This document shows, in pieces, positions 1-8,406 of a stretch of DNA of 64,000 nt (position 1 is its first letter; each line of letters starts with the position of its first letter). The notes under the pieces were generated by a model. The model ran no database searches. It saw nothing but the letters and a program-made list of their open reading frames with translations, and had not been told where the DNA came from. The stretch is from Reyranella massiliensis 521 (lineage in GTDB: Bacteria > Pseudomonadota > Alphaproteobacteria > Reyranellales > Reyranellaceae): assembly GCF_000312425.1 (NCBI RefSeq), contig NZ_HE997181.1, positions 716,002 to 780,001 on the forward strand, in the 5' to 3' direction. The position numbers and the translations under genes are program-made.

Positions 1-440
1 CCATGGACGAAGATCACCGAACGTGCGCCCACGAGCGCGGCGCCTTGCGCGACCGAACGGCCATGGTTGCCGTCGGTGGCGCAGGCAAAGGTCATGGTGG
101 CCGCAATGGCTTTGACGGCTGCGTCATGCAGCTCGCCGACGTCGATCGTGCGTCCCAACCGGCGCGACGACTCTTCGAGGACCAGACGGATGACGGCGTA
201 GGACCCGCCGAGCGCCTTGAAGCTGCCAAGGCCAAGGCGGTAGCCCTCATCCTTGATGTGGAGTTCGGCGAGACCGAGTTCCGCAGCGAGGCCGGGCAGC
301 GTTTGCAGCGGGGTTTCGGTGTGATTGTCCCGATGGCCGAGGAAGCGGTCGACTTCGCGGGCGGCCGCAATTCCCAGGGTTTCCGCATCGATGGAAGCGA
401 GCCGGGTTCGATAGTCAGGATGGCGATTGACGAGGAACAT
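1..440 (-). CDS. dpaL: Diaminopropionate ammonia-lyase, 5' part (runs off the left edge)
   Basis: A PLP-dependent fold-type II lyase that splits 2,3-diaminopropionate to pyruvate and two ammonia. About 146 N-terminal residues are present; the C-terminal two thirds lie outside the window. The sequence shows RLGLGSFKALGG at about residues 68-79, with K75 as the expected Schiff-base lysine, and TDGNHGR at 122-128, the phosphate/substrate loop typical of DpaL/YgeX. The ATG at 440 is the only in-frame start close to the conserved region. The gene diverges from an Lrp-type regulator 102 bp away, a usual arrangement for amino-acid catabolic genes. Threonine or serine dehydratase is less likely because the LGLGSFKALGG block is characteristic of DpaL. 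Confidence 0.85.
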   Translation of the reverse strand, partial: MFLVNRHPDYRTRLASIDAETLGIAAAREVDRFLGHRDNHTETPLQTLPGLAAELGLAELHIKDEGYRLGLGSFKALGGSYAVIRLVLEESSRRLGRTIDVGELHDAAVKAIAATMTFACATDGNHGRSVAQGAALVGARSVIFVH

Positions 441-474
441 GACACTCCGCACATGGCCGAATGGTGTAAGTCTA

Positions 475-504
475 TTGCTCGAGATGCGAAAGAAGCGCTG
501 TATT
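475..504 (+). promoter_or_regulatory. Possible sigma70 promoter of the Lrp gene
   Basis: TTGCTC at 475-480 and TGTATT at 499-504 are separated by 18 bases, which would start transcription about 30 bases before the regulator's ATG. The match to consensus is modest and rests on pattern only. Lrp family members usually also bind this kind of divergent gap. Confidence 0.25.
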
Positions 505-542
505 CTGGCCATCCGATTGCAAGTTTGGTTCGCCAGGAGCGG

Positions 543-1034
543 ATGTTGACCCTGCCACCCTCCAACGCTGTTTCGCTCGACCGCTTCGATCTCGCCATCA
601 TCGCCGTTCTGCAGAAGAACAATACGACGTCGCAGCGCGTCATAGGCGAGGCGGTGAATCTGTCGGCGCCGGCCGTGCAGCGGCGCATCAAGCGTCTGGA
701 GGAGGCAGGCGTGATCCAGGCCCATGTCGCGGTGATCGATCCGGCGATGGTTGGCCACCCCATCACCATCTTTGTCGAGGTCGAGATGGAGAGCGAACGC
801 GCGGATCTCATTGATGCAGCGAAGCGTGAGTTCACCGCCGCCCCGGAAGTGCAGCAATGCTACTACGTGACAGGCGAGGCAGACTTCATCCTCATCATGC
901 TGGTGCCGACGATGGCAGCCTACGAGGCCGCCACACGGCGCCTGTTCTTCGGAAACAACAACGTCAAGCGGTTCCGGACCTTCGTTGCTATGGATCGCGT
1001 GAAGGTCGGGCTCACCGTTCCAATATCCGGCTGA
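543..1034 (+). CDS. Lrp/AsnC-family transcriptional regulator
   Basis: 163 residues, the normal size of the family. An N-terminal winged helix-turn-helix (about residues 14-60, LDRFDLAIIAVLQKNN then the recognition helix SAPAVQRRIKRLEEAG) precedes a RAM/AsnC ligand-binding domain (about 75-150, ending in a beta-strand region with GEADFILIM). The ATG at 543 is preceded by AGGAG at good spacing. An upstream ATG at 453 would add 30 residues without family similarity and was not chosen. It is divergent from dpaL, so it most likely senses an amino acid and controls that lyase; this is inference from context. Confidence 0.9.
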   Translation: MLTLPPSNAVSLDRFDLAIIAVLQKNNTTSQRVIGEAVNLSAPAVQRRIKRLEEAGVIQAHVAVIDPAMVGHPITIFVEVEMESERADLIDAAKREFTAAPEVQQCYYVTGEADFILIMLVPTMAAYEAATRRLFFGNNNVKRFRTFVAMDRVKVGLTVPISG

Positions 1035-1060
1035 TGTTGGTCTCTATGTCAGCTGGCTCG

Positions 1061-2107
1061 TCACTCCGTACGGCCCAGCGTTTCGGACGGCCGCTCGCTG
1101 AAGCGCTTCTTGTAGGCGGCCGCGAAGTTTCCGAAATTGTGGTAGCCCCAGAGTGTTGCAATCTCCGATACGGTCGTGTTGCCTTTGGCATTCCGCAGCG
1201 CATTGCGCATCCCGATCAATCGACGCTCGCGGATGAACTCGCCAGGTGACATGCCGCGGAACTTGACGAACAAAGTATGAAGGTTGCGCACGCTCAGCCC
1301 GGCCTCGAGTGCGACTTCCTTGACCGACGGTGCTCGGACGGCATTCTCGATGACGAAGGCTTCGGCGGTCTTCAGCTTGAGGGGAATGGCCACATACTGC
1401 TGGTCCGTGTCGCGCAGCGTCGCCTGAGGTGCCAGCTCGTGACAGAAGATCAGATACAGATACTCGTCCAGTAGTGGGCCGGTGGCCTTTGCGTCGACTC
1501 CAGGCGAGGACGATGCGACAGCATGGTCCAGGGCGTAGGCAAGGTGTGTCCCCCATAGATTCGAGGGACCTGAGACGACCAGACCATGCTCGAGATACGG
1601 CTTGAGGCCCTCTTGGGGATCAGGCTTGTTCCGGAGCGAAAAGCGCTGTGCCGGCGGAATCGGAATAAATACCGATAGACCGGCGAAGTTTGCCGATAGG
1701 GAAAGCTTGAGTAACGGGCTCTTGTTGATCGCAAAGACGTAGTCGCCGGCCCGGGCCCGCGCGATGATCGAATTGTTTACCGAATAGGTCCGTTCCCCTC
1801 GGCTTGTGTAGTGGACGCCCAGATACTCCGAGTCGAGCGTGAACTCGGCAACGCCGCGACCATCGTAGGCGAAGTGGACAAACCTCACGCCGCCGGCCGC
1901 CAAGGCGCAGACCTCGCCTGTGAGGTCTGAAGTCCCATCCTGAGGCGTCAGAATGCGAGGTTCGCCAGGAACACCCTCGACGATGGTTTGTCGTCCTTGC
2001 TGCGCCGTCGTGATGCGATGGACGAACGGACCTTTCTCGCCTCCGTTGTTCCTTTCCCTGGTTGTCAGGATGAAACGGTCGATCGCCTGCTGCAGGTAGG
2101 GTGTCAT
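1061..2107 (-). CDS. AraC-family regulator, paralogue 1
   Basis: 348 residues. The C-terminal third is a two-helix-turn-helix AraC DNA-binding domain: first HTH around VKEVALEAGLSVRNLHTLF, second around VSEIATLWGYHNFGNFAAAY, ending in the conserved RFSERPSETLG tail. The N-terminal two thirds resemble the cupin-like AraC-binding domains of regulators of aromatic and aldehyde catabolism, but no ligand can be named. It stops 27 bp from the Lrp stop, tail-to-tail. The open frame continues upstream into the next gene, but the ATG at 2107 gives an N-terminus (MTPYLQQAIDRF) that matches its neighbour (MTTPILLRAIDRF), which fixes the start. It is a tandem duplicate of the gene at 2233-3303. Confidence 0.88.
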   Translation of the reverse strand: MTPYLQQAIDRFILTTRERNNGGEKGPFVHRITTAQQGRQTIVEGVPGEPRILTPQDGTSDLTGEVCALAAGGVRFVHFAYDGRGVAEFTLDSEYLGVHYTSRGERTYSVNNSIIARARAGDYVFAINKSPLLKLSLSANFAGLSVFIPIPPAQRFSLRNKPDPQEGLKPYLEHGLVVSGPSNLWGTHLAYALDHAVASSSPGVDAKATGPLLDEYLYLIFCHELAPQATLRDTDQQYVAIPLKLKTAEAFVIENAVRAPSVKEVALEAGLSVRNLHTLFVKFRGMSPGEFIRERRLIGMRNALRNAKGNTTVSEIATLWGYHNFGNFAAAYKKRFSERPSETLGRTE

Positions 2108-2232
2108 CGACCGCAGGTTTCCCGCAGCAATTCGCAACGCATGGCCACTACCATCAACGCACCTGGCAACCCCTCCCTTAGCTTTGCGCGAACATTCTGC
2201 ACTGGCAACGCGGCTGTAATGGGTCTGCCGGA

Positions 2233-3303
2233 CTACCGATGGGCCGCTGCTCGACGCTCCGCGCAACCCAGCGTCTCCGATGGAAGTTCGCCGAAGCGCT
2301 TCCTGTACGTGGCCGCGAAGTTTCCGAAGTTCTGATAATTCCACGCGATGGCGATTTCCGACACGGTGGCGCCGTTCCTGGCGCTGCACAGAGCGCTGCG
2401 GATTCCTGTCAGTCGCTGCTCGCGAATGAACGCGCTGGGTGAGGCGCCACGAAACTTGACGAAAAGCGTATGGAGGCTGCGCACGCTCAGCCGGGCCACG
2501 GCCGCTACATCCTCGACCGAAGGCGCCTTGGCTGCGTTCGCAATCACGAAGTTCTCGGCGATCTTCAGCTTGAGGGGAATGACCGTGTATTGCTGGTTCA
2601 CGTCGCGGCTCTGCACTTGAGCTGCCAGCTCCCGCGTACAAAGCAGATAGAGAAATTCGTTCAGGACCAAATTGGGGGTGCAGGCGCTGATGCCGGAGCA
2701 GACGTCTTCGAGGGCATAGTGGAGGACATAGGCAAGGTGCGCGCTCCACAAGCTCGACTGGCTGACGGCGATGAAGCCGTTTTCCAGATACTGCTTGATA
2801 TGCTGGTTGGTCTCTTCTCGGACGTCGATCGAGAAGCGCCGCTCGGTCGGTATTGGGATGGAAAGCAGAAGGGCGCTGTAGTTGTCCGATGCCGACAGCC
2901 GTATGAGAGGGCTCTTGCTGAACCGAAAAGTATAATCGCCGGATCCCGCCGTCGCGATGACGGAATCTCCCATTGAGTAAGTGCTCTGGCCGTGGATGAC
3001 ATAGCGCACCGACAGATGGTCAGGCTCGGGTTCCGTCTCGACTTCGAAGGGCGTTTCGGCCGCGAAGTAGGTAAGCCGGACGCCACCCGCCCTCAGGACA
3101 TAGGCTTCGCCTCTCGGCTGGGTGGGCGCATTGCTGGTCGAGAGGGCGCGGATCAGGCTCGGCGCGTCGTCGACGACGGTCGGAGCGCTGTTCGAGACGC
3201 CAAGGACGAAATGGCGAAACCTGCCATTTGAGTCGGCGGCGCTCCTGTCCCTTGCAGTCGAGACGAAGCGGTCGATAGCCCGTAGCAGGATGGGCGTCGT
3301 CAT
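2233..3303 (-). CDS. AraC-family regulator, paralogue 2
   Basis: 356 residues, with the same architecture as the downstream gene: N-terminal sensor of about 220 residues and C-terminal AraC domain (SVEDVAAVARLSVRSLHTLF; VSEIAIAWNYQNFGNFAATY). The DNA-binding halves are closely similar and share stretches such as LHTLFVKFRG, FGNFAA and PSETLG, while the sensor halves are more diverged. That suggests duplication followed by a change of ligand. No structural target gene lies immediately beside the pair on the same strand, so targets are unknown. The upstream side faces a long gap containing 20-bp-spaced direct repeats that AraC-type proteins could bind. Confidence 0.88.
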   Translation of the reverse strand: MTTPILLRAIDRFVSTARDRSAADSNGRFRHFVLGVSNSAPTVVDDAPSLIRALSTSNAPTQPRGEAYVLRAGGVRLTYFAAETPFEVETEPEPDHLSVRYVIHGQSTYSMGDSVIATAGSGDYTFRFSKSPLIRLSASDNYSALLLSIPIPTERRFSIDVREETNQHIKQYLENGFIAVSQSSLWSAHLAYVLHYALEDVCSGISACTPNLVLNEFLYLLCTRELAAQVQSRDVNQQYTVIPLKLKIAENFVIANAAKAPSVEDVAAVARLSVRSLHTLFVKFRGASPSAFIREQRLTGIRSALCSARNGATVSEIAIAWNYQNFGNFAATYRKRFGELPSETLGCAERRAAAHR

Positions 3304-3349
3304 CGTCTCCTACGTCGCGCTGCTTGCCCGTTCGATCACGACGGTACGA

Positions 3350-3580
3350 TCAGTTGCTTGCAGCAGGAGGGACGTCTTCATCGATTTGTTGCTTCCTTTC
3401 GGAGGATCGTACCGCCTCGATTTCTGCCGTCGACAGGACAAGTTCATTCAGCAGTTCAAGTGCGATATGTCGGTCTGTGGACCATTTTCGTACTTCTCTC
3501 GTTTGGCCGATTTTGCCGAACCTTGGATTGCCGAGAGAGGTCTCCACGCCCGAAGAACTCGATTGTTGTGCTGTTATCAT
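3350..3580 (-). CDS. Small hypothetical protein
   Basis: 76 residues from the ATG at 3580, preceded at moderate distance by an AGGAAAGAA stretch. The product is hydrophilic, with a short segment DRHIALELLNELVLSTAEIEAV predicted to be helical and a charged C-terminus ending PPAASN. No known domain was recognised. It sits just upstream of the AraC pair, on the same strand, in a locally lower-GC region. An alternative GTG at 3610 would add ten residues. Other frames here are also open, so this is only a moderate case; conservation elsewhere would decide it. Confidence 0.4.
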   Translation of the reverse strand: MITAQQSSSSGVETSLGNPRFGKIGQTREVRKWSTDRHIALELLNELVLSTAEIEAVRSSERKQQIDEDVPPAASN

Positions 3581-3625
3581 CTTTTGGGTTCTTTCCTGTC
3601 GTATTAGCACTGAGAGAGAATTTAC

Positions 3626-3661
3626 CTCGGGCTTGCCGAGGGCGTTGCCGGCACAACGCCC
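3626..3661. repeat. Two adjacent hairpins in the AraC-TetR gap
   Basis: CTCGG (3626-3630) pairs with CCGAG (3636-3640). Directly after it GGGCGTTG (3640-3647) pairs perfectly with CAACGCCC (3654-3661) around a 6-base loop. No T-run follows on either strand, so a simple intrinsic terminator is unlikely. A structured leader on the minus strand or a protein-binding site is possible. Confidence 0.35.
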
Positions 3662-3681
3662 ACGACAAGAAAGCTGCCGAC

Positions 3682-3709
3682 CACGGGCATTCTGATCCGA
3701 TCACGGGCA
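3682..3709. promoter_or_regulatory. 8-bp direct repeats with 20-bp period
   Basis: CACGGGCA occurs at 3682-3689 and again at 3702-3709, so the copies lie on the same face of the helix two turns apart. AraC-type proteins bind such half-sites, and two AraC genes lie next door. Assignment as an operator is inference. Confidence 0.3.
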
Positions 3710-4033
3710 GATGATGAAAAAAGGCAGCGCTACAACCCGACCGTAGCTGCTTCGCGACTGCGGTGGTCAACTTGGGAAGCGTCCGTCGTCCCTGATCGAC
3801 GCTGGCTCGCATTCTGCGGCGGCTTGTGTGTGGGGTTTCTGTGCCGAGCGGTGTGGAGCGAGCGAGCGGTGGCGCCGTGATGGCGGTGGGGAGGCCGAGC
3901 GACGGCGTGAAAACGCAGGGTGCGCGGTGGCGGCGATGATCCCTCATCTTTCACCCATTTCGAAGCCTCTGCAGCATCCAGGTTGGACAGCAAAGGCAAG
4001 GCACATCCCGTCGCTGCCACCGGAGTATTCTCT

Positions 4034-4702
4034 ATGAATAAAGCCAAGCCGCGCCAACCCGAACAGGGGCAGGCGATGGCAGCCGACGGTCGCCTGCGGC
4101 GAAGCGAGCGCACCAAGCACAAGATCGTGTCAGCCTATCTGACCCTCGTAAGGCTCCATTTGCGTGAGCCCTCGATGAGGGAAGTCGCCGAGGTTGCTGG
4201 CTGTGCCTTGCGATCGGTTTATGAACGCATGTCCGACACGCACACTCTGCGGCTGGCGGCACTCGATCACGCGATCAACGGGACCCTGCGGAAGTTCGAC
4301 GTCCGGCTGCACGGCCTCGGCCGCCAACTCCGCCTGCAGGCGATCGTCGGATTCCAAGTCGAGGAGTACGAACAGTGGGCGCCATTGTGGCATTTTTTGA
4401 TGCAGCACGAGCATCTGCCGGACGTCAAAGTCCGTCTGGACCAGATTCGGCACAGAGTCTTGAGAGATCGCATGGTGGAGCTTTATCGGAGCGAACTCGC
4501 CGGCAGCAGCGAGGCTGATCGTGCGAACTGGCTGCAGCTTCTGAACGCAACGACCAGCCTGGAGAGCTGGCAGTATCACCGTTACTTCGAGCTTCTTCCA
4601 GTCGAGAAGGTTCACGAGCAGTGGGTCTGGTATGTCGACCGGATCCTTACCGCGGCGCTTTCCGGTGTCGAGGAGCCTGGCGCGGCTATGGCTGCGCGGT
4701 GA
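4034..4702 (+). CDS. TetR-family transcriptional regulator
   Basis: 222 residues. The N-terminal part is a TetR-type HTH (about residues 22-70: RTKHKIVSAYLTL, then EPSMREVAEVAGCALRSVYERM). The rest is an all-helical ligand domain with no recognised subfamily. The ATG at 4034 was chosen although the frame is open further upstream, because the residues before it look non-coding. The C-terminus is rich in W and Y (LESWQYHRYFELL, WVWYVDRIL). The molybdopterin oxidoreductase gene starts 68 bp downstream on the same strand and is the most obvious candidate target. Confidence 0.85.
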   Translation: MNKAKPRQPEQGQAMAADGRLRRSERTKHKIVSAYLTLVRLHLREPSMREVAEVAGCALRSVYERMSDTHTLRLAALDHAINGTLRKFDVRLHGLGRQLRLQAIVGFQVEEYEQWAPLWHFLMQHEHLPDVKVRLDQIRHRVLRDRMVELYRSELAGSSEADRANWLQLLNATTSLESWQYHRYFELLPVEKVHEQWVWYVDRILTAALSGVEEPGAAMAAR

Positions 4703-4770
4703 TGCGTCCCTTGCTCGCAGCAGGCTAGACGGGCGTGCTACGTTCCGCCCGGTTGTGGGGAGGAGCGTCC

Positions 4771-6825
4771 ATGGGCAAGGAGTTCTGGAAGTCCGCGTGT
4801 CCGCACGACTGTCCGAGCGGTTGTTCGCTCGAGGTCGAGCGCCTGTCGTCGACCCGGATTGGCCGCATTCGCGGTGCTGCGGCCAACAGCTATACCGACG
4901 GCGTCGTCTGCGCCAAGGTTGCGCGCTATTCGGAGCGTGCCCATCACCCTGACCGTCTGAAGCAGCCGCTGCAGCGGGTCGGCGAGAAGGGGGTTGGCGA
5001 GTTCCGTCCGATCTCCTGGGATGCGGCTCTCGACGAAATTGCCAACGCTTTCGTGCGGGCGACGCAGATTTACGGCAGCGAGGCGATCTGGCCCTATCAC
5101 TCCGGCGGCACGATGGGGGTGGTCCAGCGCTGGGGCATCGACCGGCTGCGTCATGCCTTTGGTTATTCCCGCCAGCACAGCACCATCTGCATGACGCCGG
5201 CCGAAGCCGGGTGGCGCGCTGGCGTGGGCAAGCTCATGGGTCCCGATCCGCGCGAGATGGCGCAGTCCGACCTGATCGTGGTGTGGGGCGGCAATCCGGT
5301 CTCCACACAGGTCAATGCAATGACGCATATCGCCAAGGCACGCAAACAGCGCGGCGCCAAGCTCGCAGTGGTCGATGTCTATCGCACACCCACTGTCGAA
5401 GCGGCGGACATTGCCCTGGTGCTGCGTCCCGGCAGCGACGGCGCGCTGGCGCTGGCGATGATGCATGTCCTCCTCAAGGAAGGCCTTGCCGATCGGGACT
5501 ATCTCGCGCGCTACACCGATTTTGGCGCCGATGTCGAGGCCCATCTTGCCGACAAGACGCCGGAATGGGCGGCGGCGCTCACCGGCCTCTCGGTCGAGGA
5601 GATCGTCGACTTCGCGCGGCTCTACGGACGCACCGAACGTTCCTTCTTGCGTCTTGGGTTCGGCTTCACGCGCTCACGCAACGGGTCTTCGGCGATGCAC
5701 GCGGTGAGCTGTCTGCCGGCGATCACCGGCGCCTGGAAGCATCCGGGCGGCGGCGCCTTCTTCATCAATTGGGACATCTGGAACCTCGACCTCAAGCTCG
5801 CCTGGGGACTCGACCTCCTCAATCCCGAGACGCGCGTGCTCGACCAGTCGCGCATCGGTCCGATCCTGTGCGGCGACCAGACGGCACTCGCCGGCGGGCC
5901 GCCGGTGATGGCGATGCTGATGCAGAACGCCAACTCGGCGAATGTCGCCCCGGACAGCGCGGCCGTGGCGAAGGGGTTGGGCCGCGAGGACCTGTTCCTG
6001 TGCGTGCACGAGCAGTTCATGACGGCGACAGCGAAGTACGCCGACATCCTGCTGCCGGCGGCGATGTTTCTGGAATACGACGACCTCTACCTGGCCTATG
6101 GGCAGACGCACATCACTGTCGGTCCGCGGGTATTGGATCGGTACGAGGAGTGCCGCACCAACCACGAGCTGATCTGCCAGCTGGCGAAGCGGCTGGGCGC
6201 CAACCATCCGAGCTTCGAGATGAGTGCCGTCGACATGCTCGATGCGACCCTGCGCGCGTCCGGCAGGGGCACCTGGGAAGAAGCGAAGGAGTGCGGCTGG
6301 ATCGACTGCGCCCAGAGCTTCGAGAAGGAGCATTTCCTCGACGGCTTCCCATCGAGCGATGGCCGTTTCCACTTCAAGCCGAACTGGGCGGCGGTCGGTC
6401 CCTATCACGCGGGCATGACGGCGCTTCCCGTGCATCGCGAGAATGTCGAGCAGGCAACGGAGGAATTCCCGTTTCGGTTGATCGTGCCGCCAGCCCGGAC
6501 CTTCCTCAACACGACCTTCACCGAGACGCCGAGTTCGATCGTGCGCGAAGTCGAGCCGCGCGCCGTGATCCATCCCGACGATGCGGCACGCCTCGGCGTC
6601 GTCGAAGGAACGCTCGTCAGGATCGGCAACGCGCGCGGCGAGGTGAGCCTGCGCGCGCGGCCATTGGAGACGGCCAAGCCCGGTGTTGTCGTGGTCGAAG
6701 GCAACTGGCCGAGCGATGCCTATCCGGGTCGCGTCGGCGTCAACGTCCTGATTGGCGCCGACCCCGTGCCGCCGAGCGGCGGTGCGGCATTCCACGACAC
6801 TGCAATCTGGCTACGCGCCGCCTGA
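4771..6825 (+). CDS. Molybdopterin (bis-MGD) oxidoreductase with one 4Fe-4S cluster
   Basis: 684 residues. C10, C14, C18 and C47 form the N-terminal 4Fe-4S motif of the DMSO-reductase superfamily. The molybdopterin domains follow, and a C-terminal molydopterin-dinucleotide-binding domain begins near FRLIVPPARTFLNTTF and includes the IHPDDAARLGVVEGTLVRI block. C140 (in STICMTP) is a candidate molybdenum ligand. There is no Tat signal and no partner subunit next door, so it is probably cytoplasmic and stand-alone, as in the BisC/formate-dehydrogenase-like group of soil bacteria. The ATG at 4771 has GGGGAGGAG ahead of it; the earlier in-frame start at 4735 has none. The substrate is unknown. The 3' end overlaps the convergent ABC-F gene by 15 bp. 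Confidence 0.9.
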   Translation: MGKEFWKSACPHDCPSGCSLEVERLSSTRIGRIRGAAANSYTDGVVCAKVARYSERAHHPDRLKQPLQRVGEKGVGEFRPISWDAALDEIANAFVRATQIYGSEAIWPYHSGGTMGVVQRWGIDRLRHAFGYSRQHSTICMTPAEAGWRAGVGKLMGPDPREMAQSDLIVVWGGNPVSTQVNAMTHIAKARKQRGAKLAVVDVYRTPTVEAADIALVLRPGSDGALALAMMHVLLKEGLADRDYLARYTDFGADVEAHLADKTPEWAAALTGLSVEEIVDFARLYGRTERSFLRLGFGFTRSRNGSSAMHAVSCLPAITGAWKHPGGGAFFINWDIWNLDLKLAWGLDLLNPETRVLDQSRIGPILCGDQTALAGGPPVMAMLMQNANSANVAPDSAAVAKGLGREDLFLCVHEQFMTATAKYADILLPAAMFLEYDDLYLAYGQTHITVGPRVLDRYEECRTNHELICQLAKRLGANHPSFEMSAVDMLDATLRASGRGTWEEAKECGWIDCAQSFEKEHFLDGFPSSDGRFHFKPNWAAVGPYHAGMTALPVHRENVEQATEEFPFRLIVPPARTFLNTTFTETPSSIVREVEPRAVIHPDDAARLGVVEGTLVRIGNARGEVSLRARPLETAKPGVVVVEGNWPSDAYPGRVGVNVLIGADPVPPSGGAAFHDTAIWLRAA

Positions 6826-8406
6826 ACCGCCGAGGTCGAAGCGGCGGGTGATGCCGATCGCCTGCAGGAAAGCCTCGTCGTGGCTGACGACGAGCAGGGC
6901 GCCATCGTAGGCGCGCAAGCCTGCTTCGACGGCTTCGATTGCATCGATATCGAGATGGTTCGTCGGTTCGTCGAGGATCAGGAGTGGGGGAAGTGTGGCG
7001 CCTCCCAGAACGCAGGCAAGCCCCGCGCGCAGCAACTGGCCGCCACTCAAGCTGGAGACGGTTTGAAGCGCTGCATCGGCGCGGAACATGAAGCGGGCGA
7101 GGGCGGCGCGGCAGGCATTTTCGTCGGCCTGCGGATTGAGGCGCTTGAAGTTGTCCCGGATCGACGCCGACGGATCGAGCAGGCTGACCCGCTGGTCGAG
7201 CAGGGCGAAGCCGGTCGCGAGCCGTACCGTTCCCTCCCATGGTGTCAGCTGTCCGGTGATCAAGGCCAGCAGCGTGGTTTTGCCGGAGCCATTCGGACCC
7301 ACGACGGCCACGCGCTCCGGGCCAGTGATTGCGAAGGAGAGGTTGCGGAAGATCGGTGGGCCCGGCTCGAAACCGGCGCTGGCATCGTCGATCCGGAGCA
7401 CCACCTTGCTCGCCGGCAGGTTCGTCGACGGCAGCACGACGGACAGAGGCTGCAGGATTTCGATGCGCCGGCGAGCGGATGCCGTGTCTTCGAGGGCTTG
7501 CGCACGCTGCCGCTGGGCGAGGCGGGCGGCTCCGCCGCTCGTATTCTCGCTGAGTTCCTTTCGCGCATTCAGGACGAGGCGCGGTATGTCGCCTTTCTCC
7601 TTCTTGGCGCGGCCGGCGCGATCCCGGCGTGCCTGGCGCTCGACCTTCTCCTGCGTGCGGCGGGCGATCTCCTCGACGCGCTTCTCGGCATCGGCGAGGT
7701 CGTGTCGCGCAGCCTCAAGCTCGATTGCCTTGCGCTCGCGATAGTGACTCCAGTTGCCGCCATAGCGCGTGGCGCCCAGCGACGTCAGCTCGACGATGGC
7801 ATCCAGCGTATCGAGCAATTCGCGATCGTGACTGACCACGATGGCGCCCGACCGCCAGCTCGCCAGAAGGTCGACGACTGCCCGTCGACCCTCCCTGTCG
7901 AGATTGTTGGTCGGTTCGTCCAGCAGAATGAAATCGGGTTCCGAGAAAACGAGAGCCGCCAGCCCGGCCCGCGTGCGCTGGCCGCCGGACAATGTCGTCA
8001 ACGGAGTCTCCGATTGCACATCCAGGCCGAGACGCCCGAGCGCCGCGGCCAGGCGGGTTTCCAGCGTCCAGTCGGCGGTCGCGAGTTCCTCGACGCCGGC
8101 ATTTCCTTCCTCTGCGCGGCGCAGCAGGGCAAGGCTGTCGCGCACGCCGAACAGGTCGGCCACGGTTTCGTCTGGAGTTACCTGAACGGCCTGGCGCAGG
8201 ACGCCCAAGGTGCCGTTCACGGAAACCTTGCCCGACTGAAGTGCGAGATCGCCGGATATCAGCTTGAGAAGCGTGGTCTTGCCCACGCCGTTTCGTCCGA
8301 CCAATCCGGTACGGTCGGTTACGAAGCTGAGGTCAAGAGACGAGAAGAGCGGTCGGCCGTCAGGCGTGGACCAGGCAAGACCGGATAGGGTGATCGAAGC
8401 GGACAT
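6811..8406 (-). CDS. ABC-F family ATPase
   Basis: 531 residues with two ABC domains and no membrane segments. The first has Walker A GRNGVGKTT (residues 37-45), signature LSGGQ and Walker B LLDEPTNNLD. The second has GPNGSGKTT, LSGGQ and LILDEPTNHLD. Both signatures are intact. The domains are joined by a charged helical linker (about residues 215-315) rich in R, K and E. ABC-F proteins act on ribosomes in translation rescue or antibiotic protection; this one is closest in layout to the general Uup/YheS type, but the subgroup cannot be assigned. No operon partner is evident. Confidence 0.9.
   Translation of the reverse strand: MSASITLSGLAWSTPDGRPLFSSLDLSFVTDRTGLVGRNGVGKTTLLKLISGDLALQSGKVSVNGTLGVLRQAVQVTPDETVADLFGVRDSLALLRRAEEGNAGVEELATADWTLETRLAAALGRLGLDVQSETPLTTLSGGQRTRAGLAALVFSEPDFILLDEPTNNLDREGRRAVVDLLASWRSGAIVVSHDRELLDTLDAIVELTSLGATRYGGNWSHYRERKAIELEAARHDLADAEKRVEEIARRTQEKVERQARRDRAGRAKKEKGDIPRLVLNARKELSENTSGGAARLAQRQRAQALEDTASARRRIEILQPLSVVLPSTNLPASKVVLRIDDASAGFEPGPPIFRNLSFAITGPERVAVVGPNGSGKTTLLALITGQLTPWEGTVRLATGFALLDQRVSLLDPSASIRDNFKRLNPQADENACRAALARFMFRADAALQTVSSLSGGQLLRAGLACVLGGATLPPLLILDEPTNHLDIDAIEAVEAGLRAYDGALLVVSHDEAFLQAIGITRRFDLGGSGGA

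Larger units (their letters stand above)
3581..4033. other. 453-bp gap without a convincing gene
   Basis: This stretch separates the AraC pair and the small protein from the TetR gene. It holds two adjacent hairpins (3626-3661) and a pair of 8-bp direct repeats (3682-3689 and 3702-3709), described separately. Open frames on both strands cross it but none has codon use, a ribosome site or protein-like composition that convinces. The part from about 3780 is GC-rich and repetitive in GAGCG/GGCGG words. No tRNA-like fold or T-loop motif was seen. Confidence 0.5.

Noticed and set aside
3-542. Plus-strand extension of the Lrp gene back to the left edge, and a minus-strand frame at 92-835
   Set aside because: The minus strand of 1-440 encodes clear dpaL sequence in another frame. 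The regulator's own start with a ribosome site is at 543, and the residues before it match no Lrp protein.
2108-2749. Upstream extension of AraC paralogue 1 to 2749
   Set aside because: It runs through the 3' end of AraC paralogue 2 in another frame and has arginine/serine-rich shadow composition. The N-termini of the two paralogues align at 2107.
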